64,000 bases of DNA from Aphelocoma coerulescens (Eukaryota > Chordata > Aves > Passeriformes > Corvidae), in NCBI RefSeq assembly GCF_041296385.1, contig NW_027183949.1, forward strand, positions 1,896,501 through 1,960,500. Reading direction: 5' to 3'. The notes beneath the pieces are model-generated. The model saw only the letters and a list, made by a program, of their open reading frames with translations, ran no database searches and was not told where the DNA came from. The position numbers and the translations under genes are program-made. This document shows positions 11,275-21,560 of this stretch, piece by piece (the stretch's first letter is position 1; each line of letters starts with the position of its first letter).

Positions 11275-11478
11275 TTAAGTATTAGAAATTCTTTGTTGAC
11301 AAGCCAAAATATCATACGGGAAGTGCTTTAAGGGTATCTTTTCACAATCTTCATAGGAACGCTTAACCCAGCCATGATTAAAGAGCTGTCCGTGAGTTTG
11401 ATTCCATTTCCCTTTATACTGGCTGCAATTGAACAGTTTACAGTGTGGGTGCATACAACCTATTCCAGGAGACAACAT
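11275..11478 (-). pseudogene. Unassigned cysteine-containing retroviral frame (copy 1)
   Basis: A short minus-strand frame with CMHPHCKLFNCSQYKGKW and a possible N-glycosylation site lies between the dUTPase and the 3' LTR, where env would sit. The frame upstream towards 12,040 is broken by many stops. The identity is a guess from position and cysteine pattern. The copy 2 equivalent is 34,538-34,741. Confidence 0.3.
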
Positions 11479-12043
11479 CCATCCACAGACACTTTTCCCT
11501 ACACATATTCCTCTTTATCCGATTTAGGCAAGAAATGCCTTTTCTATGAAAAGGCAGCGGTCGGGGATCGCCACCCTCGGTCTAGAGCTCTGTTTTTATC
11601 GTGAACTGTGCTCAAGTTTCTAACCCACCATTTGGGTTGGGCCAGATGGGCCAGCCAAGGCCAGTCATCGAATCCTTCTGGACTTGCACGCACCCAGCAA
11701 TTACTGAGGTTAAATGAGTTCCCTATCTCTGATCCTGCTGTTAGAAATCTATTTTCCCAACCAGTGCTCCGATTACAAGGACAACATTAAATCAACAAGA
11801 TCAACAATAGTTTCACTGTTAAGTGGTCCCTTTCTGTCTGCAGAAGTCACTCACTCAGTGGCACATCAGTCTTCACATCGAGCGCCGTGGATCAGAGCAC
11901 TTTCCAAAGGGACCATTGGGGCAAACAGGGAGATTTGGTCTGGCAGGCTCTGCAAAACAATATCCTGTAACATCTCTTTGTTCTCTCACAGAACACTTGG
12001 CTGCAGGGACATGTGCCCATCTTTCTCACCCAGGTTTCAGGAT

Positions 12044-12547
12044 TCAAACAGTGTTGTCTTTGTTTACAGCTCTTACTTCAGCTGGCTCGGGCGGGCCATT
12101 TGGCCTCTGGACCCACACTCTGGCTCCATGATTAGGACTGGTGGATCCGAACCCTTTATCTCCATGAACAGTAGTGATGTGAAGTGGATGTCCTTTTTTC
12201 ACGGTTGTTTTAAAAACTGGCAATATCAATAACTGTGCTACCCTGCCGTGGGGTTGAATAATCCAGTGTTGTTCACTATTGTTTAACAGAACTACTTTAA
12301 TTTCTCCTTGATAATCTGCACCAACCACTCCTCCCACCATATGAACACTTGTCAAGGCCAAGCTTGAGTGGGCAGTTATCAAACCAAAGTGTCCCGGAGG
12401 AACCTGAATTCCTCTGCCGGTACTGATAACTCTCATTTGCTTCTGATTTTTCCTAATTAATTCTAATGCGTAAAGGTCCAGCCCTGCAGCCTCTGCGATG
12501 GCCCTGTCAGGGACCATCACCCCCGGAACAATTTCCCAGGAAGTCAA
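12044..12547 (-). pseudogene. Retroviral dUTPase, nearly complete (copy 1)
   Basis: The minus-strand frame of 167 codons shows all five trimeric dUTPase motifs in order: AGLDLYALE (motif 1), AHSSLAL (2), [11 protein letters not shown] (3), [11 protein letters not shown] (4) and GFGSTSPN (5). The family hydrolyses dUTP to dUMP and pyrophosphate, and in betaretrovirus-like elements forms part of the gag-pro polyprotein. The frame is open throughout, but there is no intact polyprotein around it and the protease that should follow is not recognisable. Motif 2 has His where Arg is common (ARSS-like), which may reduce activity. It is called a pseudogene because it is a retroviral fragment. A domesticated host dUTPase is unlikely since it lies between paired LTRs. 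Confidence 0.88.
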
Positions 12548-12734
12548 AGTGTCACTGTCCGTGGTTCTATTTGCAAATTGGGTGCAGCCATGCGCATCCA
12601 GGGGGTTTCCATTTCCCCAGTGGGCCCATTGTTAAGGATATGGAGCACATCTGGGAGGTGGGTTTTTCATTGCGACACATTCCCATCTCCTATATTTTTC
12701 AACTGCTCTTTTAACAACCCCTTCATCTGTTCAA

Positions 12735-12986
12735 TCAGTTCTGCAGCTTGTGGATAGTCTGGGATATGAAAAACCCAGCAGTCTTACTCACTTTATTTTT
12801 CGCAGTAACAGACAAAGCATTCCACGTCCTAGCGTCAGCAAACCCTATAAAAACAGCCACTTTCATCCCTTCCTCCTTCATCTGTTGTATACAATCTCCC
12901 ACAGTTTCCCAGCGATGCTGGGGTCCTGGCCAGTCCTTTTCTGTAGCGTATTTAGTCTTATATCCCTGAGCAGCCAAAGCTAACAA
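12735..12986 (-). pseudogene. Possible retroviral gag-region fragment (copy 1)
   Basis: The 83-codon minus-strand frame includes GYKTKYATEKDWPGPQH and DARTWNALSVTAKNKV. It lies directly upstream of the dUTPase in transcription order, where gag would be expected. The assignment rests mainly on position. The copy 2 equivalent at 35,998-36,249 is likewise open. Confidence 0.4.
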
Positions 12987-13501
12987 ATGGGTATTTGGAG
13001 CATTATTTCACAATGTCATTATATACATGTGAAAACATAAACATCGATTTTTATTATATTTTATTATGAACATGTAGATCATTATTTTTTGTTATTATTC
13101 TCGTTGTTATTATTATTATTTCCTTTGCTCAAACAAATCCAAGCTCAAGATTAAAAACTTCTTCTGTTGCTCCATGTGGGAGCGTTTCAACAACAATCGT
13201 TCCTTCTGTTGGTGCTGTTTCCGAGATGCTGTTAACAAAATTCACCCTCATCTTCCCAAACCCACAAGTTCTTTTCCTTTTTCCATATGCAATTTTGGGA
13301 TGCATTTTAATACATCCAGTGCTTCAGCTTCTTTCAATTGACGTCCTCATTGCTCGCACGGTGCTCCGACCTCAGCCCACGCCACAGCCAGCAAACCCTA
13401 GGGAAGGTCTTCCCATGCGGGAATTTTGGATGGGACCGATTCCTTACACTTACATTTAAAAAGCAGCATTTTGTTGTGATCCAGCCAGACTATACCAAAT
13501 T

Positions 13502-14126
13502 TGTTTTACCAGTGGGCAGGGTCAGCACCAAAGACATAGACACCAACTCAAGGAATCAGCGTCATTTACTGTAGTTCAAAGCAGCAAAGAATCACAAAAG
13601 GAGAAGCTCAGCAATGCACCCAATCATCCCTACCAAAGATTGCCCGTAGTGATTAAGAAAGAGACAGCAGCAGTTACCCTCAGACTTTACCATCACCCAG
13701 AGCCACCCATCAGCTGGGGGAAGCTGTCACAGCCAAGGACTGGAGAGCCATTCCCGGACACTGGGAGTTCCTGCAGGTGCCTCCACCCACAGGTGAGGCT
13801 TCCAACCTCCCTGTGAGAGGGCCCACCTTTGATAGTGTTGAACTAACAAACCGACAGCACTTCTAGCGTGGGAACATCTGGTTTCATTCTCCCGTTTGTT
13901 TCTCCCAAAGCCTGGCCAGGGCTCAAGGAGGAAGCAAGGGAGTTGACTTGGACCATACAGCCCCAAACAAGGCCAGATGTCAGATTTCATGGCCCTGTCC
14001 AGCTTCCAAATACAGAAAGGTCAATCCATGTTTCACTAATGGGTGGATACATCTATCAGAGCGCTCATGACCGTGCGCATTTCATGAATGAGCAAGTTCA
14101 AAGATAACCTTTGCTTGGAAGCTTCT
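13502..14126 (-). repeat. LTR (5' relative to element), copy 1
   Basis: Partner of 10,530-11,130, starting TGTTTTACCAGTGGGCAGGG. On the minus strand, where transcription would run, the end of this LTR is followed by a segment beginning TGGTATAGTC that could be a primer-binding site. No tRNA was confidently matched. Confidence 0.72.
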
Positions 14127-16860
14127 GATGGTGCCCCAAGCCCCAGGACTGGAGGGACCCCTTGGCTGCGGGGCTGGGAGGGAGGGAGCTGCCCCTTGTT
14201 CTCACTCTGCCTCACGCAAAGCTGGGCCGCTCACAAGTGGGGCAGCACAGCAAACAGGCAGCCTGCCAGTCTCTTCCATCCTCGTCTCTTGAGATTTTTC
14301 ACCTTTCAGCTTAGGGTCTACAAAGGCAACTGCTTTTGGTCCCGCTGTGTATCCCCACGTACAGCAATGCTGCTGAATCCGTCTGTAGCACAGCAGCAGG
14401 GGAAAGGCCTCAGCCCTTCAGGGTCAGGAGCTGCCGGGCTCTGCCTGAGCAGCTCAGCCAGCAGGAAGGGAGCTGCTCCACACGGCAACGAGGAGCAAAG
14501 CACTGCAGCACCTCCTGCTTGGGCAGAGCCCAAATTCGGTGCGGGAATAACAGAGTTCTTCTCGTGCCCTGGTGCATCAGCACTGCAGGTGCTGTGCCCG
14601 CAAGCACATGGTTCGAGATCTGCAAAAGAATTCTGCAACTCTTGACTGGGTCAGGATGTCACCAGTGCTAAACTCCACTTTAGTCCAAAGCAACCCCTTT
14701 ACACCTCTGCTGGTGTCTGCTAGATTTTTTCTTCAGGGTATCCAGACAAAAGTAAACAGAGGAGAAGCCTACATTTTCATTGTTGAGCAGAAATGTATCT
14801 CATTTTGCTGTACAATCCTTTTTTAAGACGTGTTATCTCTTTAAAAAAAAAAAATTAGAAAAAAGAAAAACCAGAAAAAATATGAAAGAGAAAAAACCAA
14901 ATGTGTAGTGAAAAATCTTCTGTAACTTTGGATTAAGAGGTAACTGATCTTTTTAAAAAGAGAACAAAGTTATTTACTTTGCAAATGTGCTGATGGCATG
15001 GATCCATCTCACTGACCTCAGCATCCTTTTTTAAGTATTTTGCGTTTTGCTGTCAATATTAAGTTATTTTAAATTGTGGTTGAAGCAATAGGAAATTGAA
15101 ATATGGATTGTGCATGACCGTGTCTTGAGTGTAAAAATATTGCGGTTTGAAACTTGGACCTAAAGTATTGCAAATAAAAGTTATAAATACCAATGGATTG
15201 TGTGACAGCAGCTTTTCCTCTAGGATGTGCAGCATCAGAAAGACTTCATCAGTGTGGCTGTGGGTGCTTTTAGCTTTGTCCTGTGCCACTCTATGATGAC
15301 ATGAAACAGGACTTCACCTGCCACCAGCCCAGGCCACCCTTTGCCACCCCAGCTCCTTGGAGCTTGGACAAGCAGACACAAAGTCTTTCTGCTGCTTCCC
15401 CCTTTTGCACAAATGCACAGAGAGCTGGGATTTTTCCAGGTCTCGTGTCTCCACGATGAATACGGTGAGTTACACAGATGCTTGTCAGCTCCACTTCCTG
15501 CCTAGAAATCTTGAAACTGCTTCTAAATGCTGCTCACTTCAGCTCTTGGACACCTACTCCCACAGGGCCGGGAAAAAAATGCCCCTGATGCCAGCTTACA
15601 AGGTGAGTTACGCCAAAGAGGGCTATGTGGGAAATCTCTATCCCTGCCTATCCTTTTAAGAGATCTGTGCCTTGTATCTAAAGGAAGGAATGTGCAAGCA
15701 ACGTGACTGACACTTTCGCTCTCCGTGTTCGTTCCGCAGCCACGGGTACAAAGACATTATGGGAACCCTTGTGCAGCCAGAGCCTTCCGTCCCTGCAGAA
15801 GGGAGCGCGGCGGGTGGGGGCGGTTGGCGGGCAGCGAGCCCCGGACAGCGGGCGAGATCCGGCTCCACACCTGCCAGGCCCTGCTAAGGCTCCATGCCGG
15901 CTCCTCTGCAACAGCAAAGACCTTCAGCCGTGTCACTGCCCAGAGGGGCAGTGCTGGCCCGGCCGCACAGCTCCTTTTCCCCACAAGTTGCAGGAGGTGA
16001 GAACGCAACACTTGCAAACACCGACTGCGAGCCACAGCGCCGGCTGCGCACCATGAACCTCAGCTCTGGGACCACTGTCTGCCCCAAGCTCCGGGGGATG
16101 CAGTGGGAGCCGGGCTGGGCTCTGCCCTGGGGCCATCCTCCAGGGACAGCTGCAAACAGGGAGCATTTAGTTGCCACCAAGAGCCCAGCCACGCGTGGAG
16201 GGGAGCCGGTGCAGGTGCGGCCTGCACTGTTGCCTGCTGTGCTCTGGGGCTGCTGCTCCCCGCAGAGGGAACTGCACTGGCGTGCCAGAGGAGACAAAGA
16301 AGCTTCAGCTTAAGCCAAACTGAGCTGGGTGGCTGGGCTGGCAGGAGTGGGGAGGGTCAAGGGCATTCACAGAGCTCATCCTGCTGGAAGGACGAGGAAA
16401 AGGGGCAGTGGGAAGCTAACAGTGAGGAGAGCTGAGGCCTGGAGGGCAGCTCTTGAATGACACTCAGGTCTCACCGGACCTCTGAGACATTGCTGTTCTT
16501 CTGCCAGTGACAGGATGAGTCCCTAAACCTGGGGCTCGCTCCTCCTCGTGGTCAAAGGCATCAAGGAAGGCTACAGTGCGACAGAGACTGCCCTGAGCTG
16601 GCAACTCACTGGGGGAAAAGAGGGAGCACTTGTGAAGTAAAAGGCAGGCGGGGCAGAGAACTGTTCAGAGAAGGGCTGAGCTAAAGCTTGAGCAAGCTGA
16701 GAAATGCCATTTGGGGTCATCCCAGATTGATTTCATTTCACAAGTTATTGAACAAGTTTATTTTGGGGGCGGGGGGGGTGTCATGTTTTCCCCTGGAGGC
16801 GTGCACTCTGCAGGCTTGAGCTGCGTTGCCGAAATGCTCGAGCACGTCTCTGCTGCGGCT
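14127..16860. other. Stretch without a recognised gene, spanning the copy 1 boundary
   Basis: 14,127-15,399 is shared with copy 2 (37,390-38,656) and includes an A-rich segment near 14,840-14,900. 15,400-16,860 is present once and lies downstream (in transcription sense) of the PIM pseudogene. No domain or RNA gene could be recognised in either part. Confidence 0.5.
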
Positions 16861-16869
16861 CACACCGGT

Positions 16870-18110
16870 TCTTCTTTGGCTTCTTCCGGCCCGGTGCTGA
16901 GCCGCAGCAGAGCCCTGGCGGAGCCCAGAGCAGCCTCAGCATCCACAGAGCCCGGCTGCAAGGAGAGAAAGCAGAAACCGCCCGTCACTTGAAGGCTGCT
17001 GTCCCCCTTGTCCCAGCCACCCGTGGTGCCCAGGCCGTGCTGGCTGTGCTCAGAGCGGTGCCCGAAGCCGCCCGTCACTGCTGCCTTTGGCAGGAGAGCA
17101 GGATGGCAAGACACGTGCCACCGCCCGCAGCCAGCCATGGCAGATCCACCTCCTCAGCAGCTGCCCATTGGGATGCTCCTGTGCTCGCTGCCATCTCCCA
17201 AAAGCCCTTATCCCAGCCGTGCCAAGAAGACGGGGACCCACCGCACGCCACCCGCCGCCGGAAGAAAAGCTGCTCCCAAGCGATGTCCTCGGCCTTCTCC
17301 AAGGCCCCGTCCCATCCACGCTGCAGCTGGTCCCAAGCACTTCCCGATCCAGACTGGACACCACCTACAACACTTCCTTTAAGGGAAACAAACAACAAAT
17401 TAATGAAAAGGGATTACAGACAAAAAGGAGAAACAAGAAAAAAGGTAAAAAGTCTTCTCTCTGTTGGGGGCCTGAGGAAGGCCCAACCTTCCCTACATGC
17501 TGGGGAAAAACCCACCCTCGGGCGAGGGAAGCCCACGCTTTCTCCCCTCCCCCCCGCACTGACCCCCAACAGGCACAGCGAGCCCAAAGCAAACAAGCCG
17601 AGTGGAGCAGCCCAAGCCCTTCCTTTCCTGCAAAACAAAGCAGCCCGTGCACAGCTCCTGGAGTGCCACCTCTGCTCCTGCCATGGGGGCTTGTTTGTGT
17701 CGGGCTGGCTGCCCCAGCCCCAGCCCCAGGAACAGTGGGCGGTGGGGGCTGTTGGCAGGGCCAGGAGCCGACTCCCATTTCCTAAGCACCCCAGCCCATC
17801 CCGCCCGCCCTGCCGAAAAGCAGCTTGGCAGCCGGCTGAAGAATTAGTTGCATCCGCCCCAGCAAAGGGGGGAACCTTTGCTTCCCGGCCAGGCTGTGCA
17901 ATGCCCAAATCTGGGAGCATCCCCCTGGCTGTGGACTCATCTGTAAATTCGCTGTGGAGCCTGGCTTTGAAGAAGGTGCCAGAATCGAAGCCCATCATCT
18001 TCAGCTTGCCGGTGGCCAGGTGGAGGAAGAGCTTGCCATCCTTGACGTCATCCTCCATGTCTCCAGCAGCAGCAGGAGTACAGCTTCTCCAGGGGCTCCT
18101 TCTTCCCTGC
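16870..18110 (-). pseudogene. Degenerate PIM-like kinase pseudogene
   Basis: Minus-strand sequence collinear with the neighbouring PIM1-like gene. The remnant of the third coding exon (about 17,935-18,085) reads KDGKLFLHLATGKLKMMGFD then SGTFFKARLHSEFTDES. It aligns with the [20 protein letters not shown] / [17 protein letters not shown] part of the intact gene, with DFG changed to GFD. Introns also align: 17,590-17,770 with 19,240-19,400, 17,090-17,210 with 18,630-18,715, and 16,965-17,030 with 18,495-18,555. Exon 4 (around 17,210-17,360) and the last exon (around 16,870-16,965) are barely recognisable, and no glycine loop or catalytic HRD was found. It is an old tandem duplicate, not a retrocopy, since introns are kept. 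Confidence 0.72.
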
Positions 18111-18382
18111 GGCTGAGAGCAGGCTGTCAGTGCCCCGCCCAGGGCCCCGGCTGTCAGTGAAGCAGGACAAGCAAAAGCAGCTTGCACGGCAGCCACCAGT
18201 GCTGGGAAGAGCAGCTCAGCGCCAGCACAAGGGCTGCGGGTCCCCATCTGACGACCCCTGCGCAGCGATACAGGCAGGGCAAAAAAGCCTGCGTTTCTTG
18301 GCTTCTTCTGGCCAAGGCACGTGTGGAGCTGTAACTTACCGGCTCCCTGGATCAAAGTGTGCCTGTGGCTCTCTCCCTTCTT

Positions 18383-20890
18383 CTATGGATGATGAATATC
18401 CTGCAGCCAAGGATCACACGACAGGTCTTCTAATGAGGGCCTGTCCAAGGAGTGCAGGGACAGACACCATCTGATCAGTTCCTTGCAGTCTGTGGGGAGA
18501 AACCAGAAAGCGCCGGTCAGTTGCAGAAGGCTCCTGTCCGCTTTGCCCCACTATTGCCATGCCCAGGCCATGCCATGGGGGCTCCGAGCTGTGCCTGAAC
18601 TTTCCCATCCATTCTTTGTTTTGGAGGAGAGCAGGAGAGCGAGGCATGTGCCACCTCCTCGGCAGCTGCCAGAGCGGGATGCTCATGAGCCCGCTGCTGT
18701 CTCCCAGTACTGCTATTCCCCCCGTGCCGCAGGGATGAGCATGCACCTTGAGAGAGCCGTTCTGGGAGCGACAGCTGGCCCCAGCTGATGTTCCGGCCCT
18801 TCGGGAACGGGTGCCGCCCGCAGACCATCTGGTGCAGCACGATGCCCAGGGACCAGACGGTAGCTGCCTCGCCGTAGTACCAGCCAAAATGGGTCCATTC
18901 CGGGGGGCTGTACGCTGGTGTTCCTACGGAATAGAGAGGCACTTCATTAGCGGGATGCTGCCTGCTCCCGGAGCCTCGCCCCAGCATCCCTGGGCACGCG
19001 GGGGCTGCACCAGCGGCACACGGCATGACCCGCTGCCCTCTCGCCAGCGCCTGTGACTTGTGGACAAACTGGGGGTTGTAAAAGAAGCCACCGGTGTCAC
19101 AAGAGGGCAGCGGAAGCCCTGGCAAGGCTAAAGCATTCCATGCAAAGGGAAAACCCGCTCAGTGCCGGGGGTGGGAAAACCATGCCTTCACCCTCCCTGC
19201 CTGCATTGCCCCAAAAAAACATTCTGAAGCCAAGGCAAACAAGGCGAGCTGAGCAGTCCAAGCCGGTTCTTGCCTGCACACCAAACCGGCGGGTGCACAG
19301 CTTCTGGCCCCCCCCCCTCTGCTACCCCCACCCACGGGTGTGTTTTTGTCACACTGGCTGCCCCAGCCCCAGCGCCAGTCCTGGGCAGAGTGGCTGGCGA
19401 AGGCTGCCAGCAGGGCTGGAAGATGGCCCCCCGGCCACCCGCACTCAAAAGCAACTGGGCTGAAAACTCGGTCCCATGACTGGCATCAAAAGGGAGAATC
19501 CCCGCTGCCACAGCCAGGTTGGGCCGCGAGATGCCGGCACCGGGAGCCTACCCTGGTGAGGACTCACCTGCAAAGCTGGTGTAGGCTGTGTCTTGCAGGT
19601 AGGTGCCGCAGCCAAAGTCAATCAATTTGGCCTGGCCCGTGGCCAGGTCAACCAGGATGTTCTCTGGTTTCAGGTCCCTGTGAAGGACCCCGCAGCTGGT
19701 GCAGTGCCGCACGGCCTCCAGGACCTGGCGGAACAGCTCCCGTGCCACCTCCTCTGACAGGAAGCCCCGCGCTCGAATGAAATGGAGCAGGTCCTGAGAC
19801 TGCTCCGGCCGCTCCATCACCAGCACCACGTTGCTGGGCAGCTCGAGCCACTCGAGGAGCTGCACCACACCAGGGAAGCCGGTGGACACCTTGTCCAGCA
19901 GCACGACCTCGAGTGGTGCGCTGGTGCCGTTGGGCTGCGGGAGGAGCACGATGCCGTCAGTGGGGCTGATGCCGTGCCAGGGCTCGGGAAGCCCTCGCCC
20001 AGCCCAGGATGCTCTGCGCCCTCCGCTGCCCCCACGCCCGCTCTCCCCCGAGGCGTCCTGGCGCCTTCCACCCTCCCGGGCCTCGGCTCATCCCCGCCCG
20101 TCATGCCCCGCCTTCTCCCGCTGCCCACCACCCCCACCCCTACCCCCCCCGCTCACTCACCAGCTCGCCCCAATGACGGATGCGGGTCCGTGGCACCCAT
20201 TTGATGGCCACCTGCAAGCCAAGGGGAGCAGCGGGCTGAGCTCGCCGCCCGCCCTGCCGAGCCCCATCCTCCTTCTCCTGCGCCCTCCTTTGCCCCCCGC
20301 CTCCTGCGCCCGCCGCCGGCCCCGCCACTCACCGGGGCGCCGTCCGAGAGCCGCGTGGCCGCGAAGACGCTGCCGAAGCCGCCGCGCCCCAGCAGCGAAC
20401 CCTCCAGGTAGCGCTCCCTCAGGCCCTGCAGCGCATTCCCTGCCGGCGAGACGCGGCTGTCAGCGCTCGGCCCGGGGCCAGAAACGGCCGCCGGGCGCTC
20501 CTCAACCGCCCCGGGCCGGGTATCCCCAGATGTTGCCTCTTTCGAAGGGGACACCGGCGGCTCGGGGGCGGGGGCCGCGCTGCCGAGCGGAAGAGCTCGG
20601 ACCGGGGAAGACGCCGCGGACGCGGCGGGAGCGGCCGCGCCGTCTGTCTCCCCGGCGGGTCCCGGGAGGGGCCGGGGCCGGGGCCGGGGCCGGGGCCGGG
20701 GCCGGGCCAGCCGGAGCCAGAGGCTAACAGTGCTGCCCAAGAGGCAGGCACTGATGCCCGCCCAGCGGCGCCACCGCCAGTAGGGCAAGAGCCGGGCGGA
20801 GGCGAGACCGCGGCGGGACGCCCGGGGGCGGGGAGGGCGCAGCCCCGCCCGGGGCCGGGGGCGGGCCGGGCGCATGGCCCGGCCTGGCAT
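18383..20890 (-). CDS. PIM1-like: PIM1-like serine/threonine kinase, five coding exons
   Basis: Coding exons on the minus strand are 20,333-20,890, 20,161-20,211, 19,568-19,934, 18,747-18,923 and 18,383-18,489. All introns are GT-AG (donors GTGAGT three times and GTGCAT once), phases agree, and the predicted product is 419 residues from ATG at 20,890 (or 414 from ATG at 20,875). Kinase motifs, by residue: glycine loop GRGGFG 168-173, VAIK lysine 190, PIM-type hinge MERP 243-246 with the proline typical of PIM kinases, HRDLKPEN from 288, DFG 309-311, and PPE (APE equivalent) 332-334. The product ends in [14 protein letters not shown] kinases are constitutively active cytoplasmic/nuclear kinases promoting survival and growth, and PIM1-like genes are expanded in songbirds. 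The long Ala/Pro/Arg-rich N-terminus (about 155 residues) is unlike mammalian PIM1 and is the least certain part. An extra intron ending just before GNALQG (acceptor-like ccggcag near 20,441) is possible. Confidence 0.88.
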
Positions 20891-21560
20891 GGGGAGAGGG
20901 AGGCCGCGGAAGGGGCGGAGGGGGTGGAGCACTGAAGGGAGAGCGGGACAGGGGATGCGGGACACTGGGAGAAGGAGAGGAGGAACAGGAGAAGGAACGC
21001 AGAGGGTCTGGAGAACCGCTGCTCTTGTATTGCTCTTCTGCTGCTGCCGCTGCTGCCGCTGCTGCTGCTGCCGCCGCTGCCGCCGAAGCGCTGGGAGCGT
21101 TGGTCCGCGTGTCCGTGTGTCTGTTGCCCGGGTGTCCGTTTTTCCCCCGCGCGCCCCGCGGCCGAGCCCCGCGCGCCCCGGGCCAGCACGGGCCGCTCCG
21201 GGGCCGAAGCGGAGTCCCGGAGCATCTCTTCCTCCCGCAGCCGCGCCAAACGCACCGTCTTGTTTAGCTTCTTCTTCACCAGATTGTAACTCTTCCTTGC
21301 GGCAGTCTTGCAACTTGCCCCTGCTGCTGCTGGCTCGCCCCGCGCCGCGGTCTCTTGCTCGCGAGCAACCAAAGCGCTGTCCGCGCTTTTCGCCTGGAGC
21401 AGAGCAAAGTGCTGAATGAGGAGCCTGCCAGCGCCAGGCAGAGGCAGCCCCGTGGGAGGGCAGAGCAGGACGTGAGGAGGGAGACGTGCAGCCCCTGCGC
21501 GGTGCAGCGCTGCTCCCCGGCCGCTCGGCGTGGGCAGTGCGAGCGGCGGGGCCGTGCCCG
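20000..21560. promoter_or_regulatory. CpG-rich island over PIM1-like exon 1 and promoter
   Basis: Very GC-rich and dense in CpG compared with the flanks. It covers exons 1-2, intron 1 and the presumed 5' UTR and promoter of the minus-strand PIM1-like gene. It contains a CTG/CCG tract (about 21,037-21,085) upstream of the ATG and a GGGGCC hexanucleotide run inside exon 1. No TATA box was identified, which fits a CpG-island promoter. The transcription start is not determined. Confidence 0.6.
20668..20703. repeat. (GGGGCC)6 hexanucleotide repeat in PIM1-like exon 1
   Basis: Six perfect GGGGCC units on the plus strand, followed by one shortened unit. They are read as GGCCCC on the coding minus strand and encode an Arg-Pro dipeptide run ([12 protein letters not shown]) in the N-terminal extension of the kinase. 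The run is a multiple of six, so length changes would keep the frame. Confidence 0.95.

Larger units (their letters stand above)
10530..14126 (-). mobile_element. Endogenous retrovirus remnant with two LTRs and dUTPase (copy 1)
   Basis: Two similar sequences of about 600 bp (10,530-11,130 and 13,502-14,126) flank an internal region whose recognisable coding parts read on the minus strand. Order on that strand is LTR, possible gag-region fragment (12,735-12,986), dUTPase (12,044-12,547), unassigned cysteine-containing frame (11,275-11,478), LTR. A dUTPase upstream of protease is typical of betaretrovirus-like elements. No reverse transcriptase or integrase is visible, so the middle of the provirus is deleted. 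The two LTRs differ at many positions (roughly a tenth by eye), far more than the two duplication copies, so insertion long predates duplication. No target-site duplication could be recognised. Confidence 0.8.
1..15399 (+). repeat. Segmental duplication, copy 1 (left part outside window)
   Basis: This stretch matches 23,292-38,656 base for base apart from scattered substitutions (roughly ten in the first kilobase, fewer later) and small indels. The offset is 23,291 up to the olfactory receptor microsatellite, 23,262 after it, 23,263 after a one-base indel near 8,980, and 23,257 at the right end after a 6-bp difference near 15,230. Homology ends after 15,399, where this copy continues into the PIM locus and the other copy enters a retrovirus. 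The left boundary is not visible because the window begins inside the copy. Confidence 0.97.

Noticed and set aside
12044..12547. Host dUTPase (DUT) gene or retrocopy
   Set aside because: It lies between paired LTRs in the retroviral order and orientation, and its sequence continues from a retroviral upstream frame.
13470..13501. Primer-binding site for a specific tRNA next to the 5' LTR
   Set aside because: A TGG-starting segment is present on the minus strand, but it could not be matched convincingly to a known tRNA 3' end.
17414..18355. A 313-codon minus-strand frame in the PIM region
   Set aside because: It includes the pseudo-exon but reads on through clear intron sequence. It is better explained as part of the PIM-like pseudogene.
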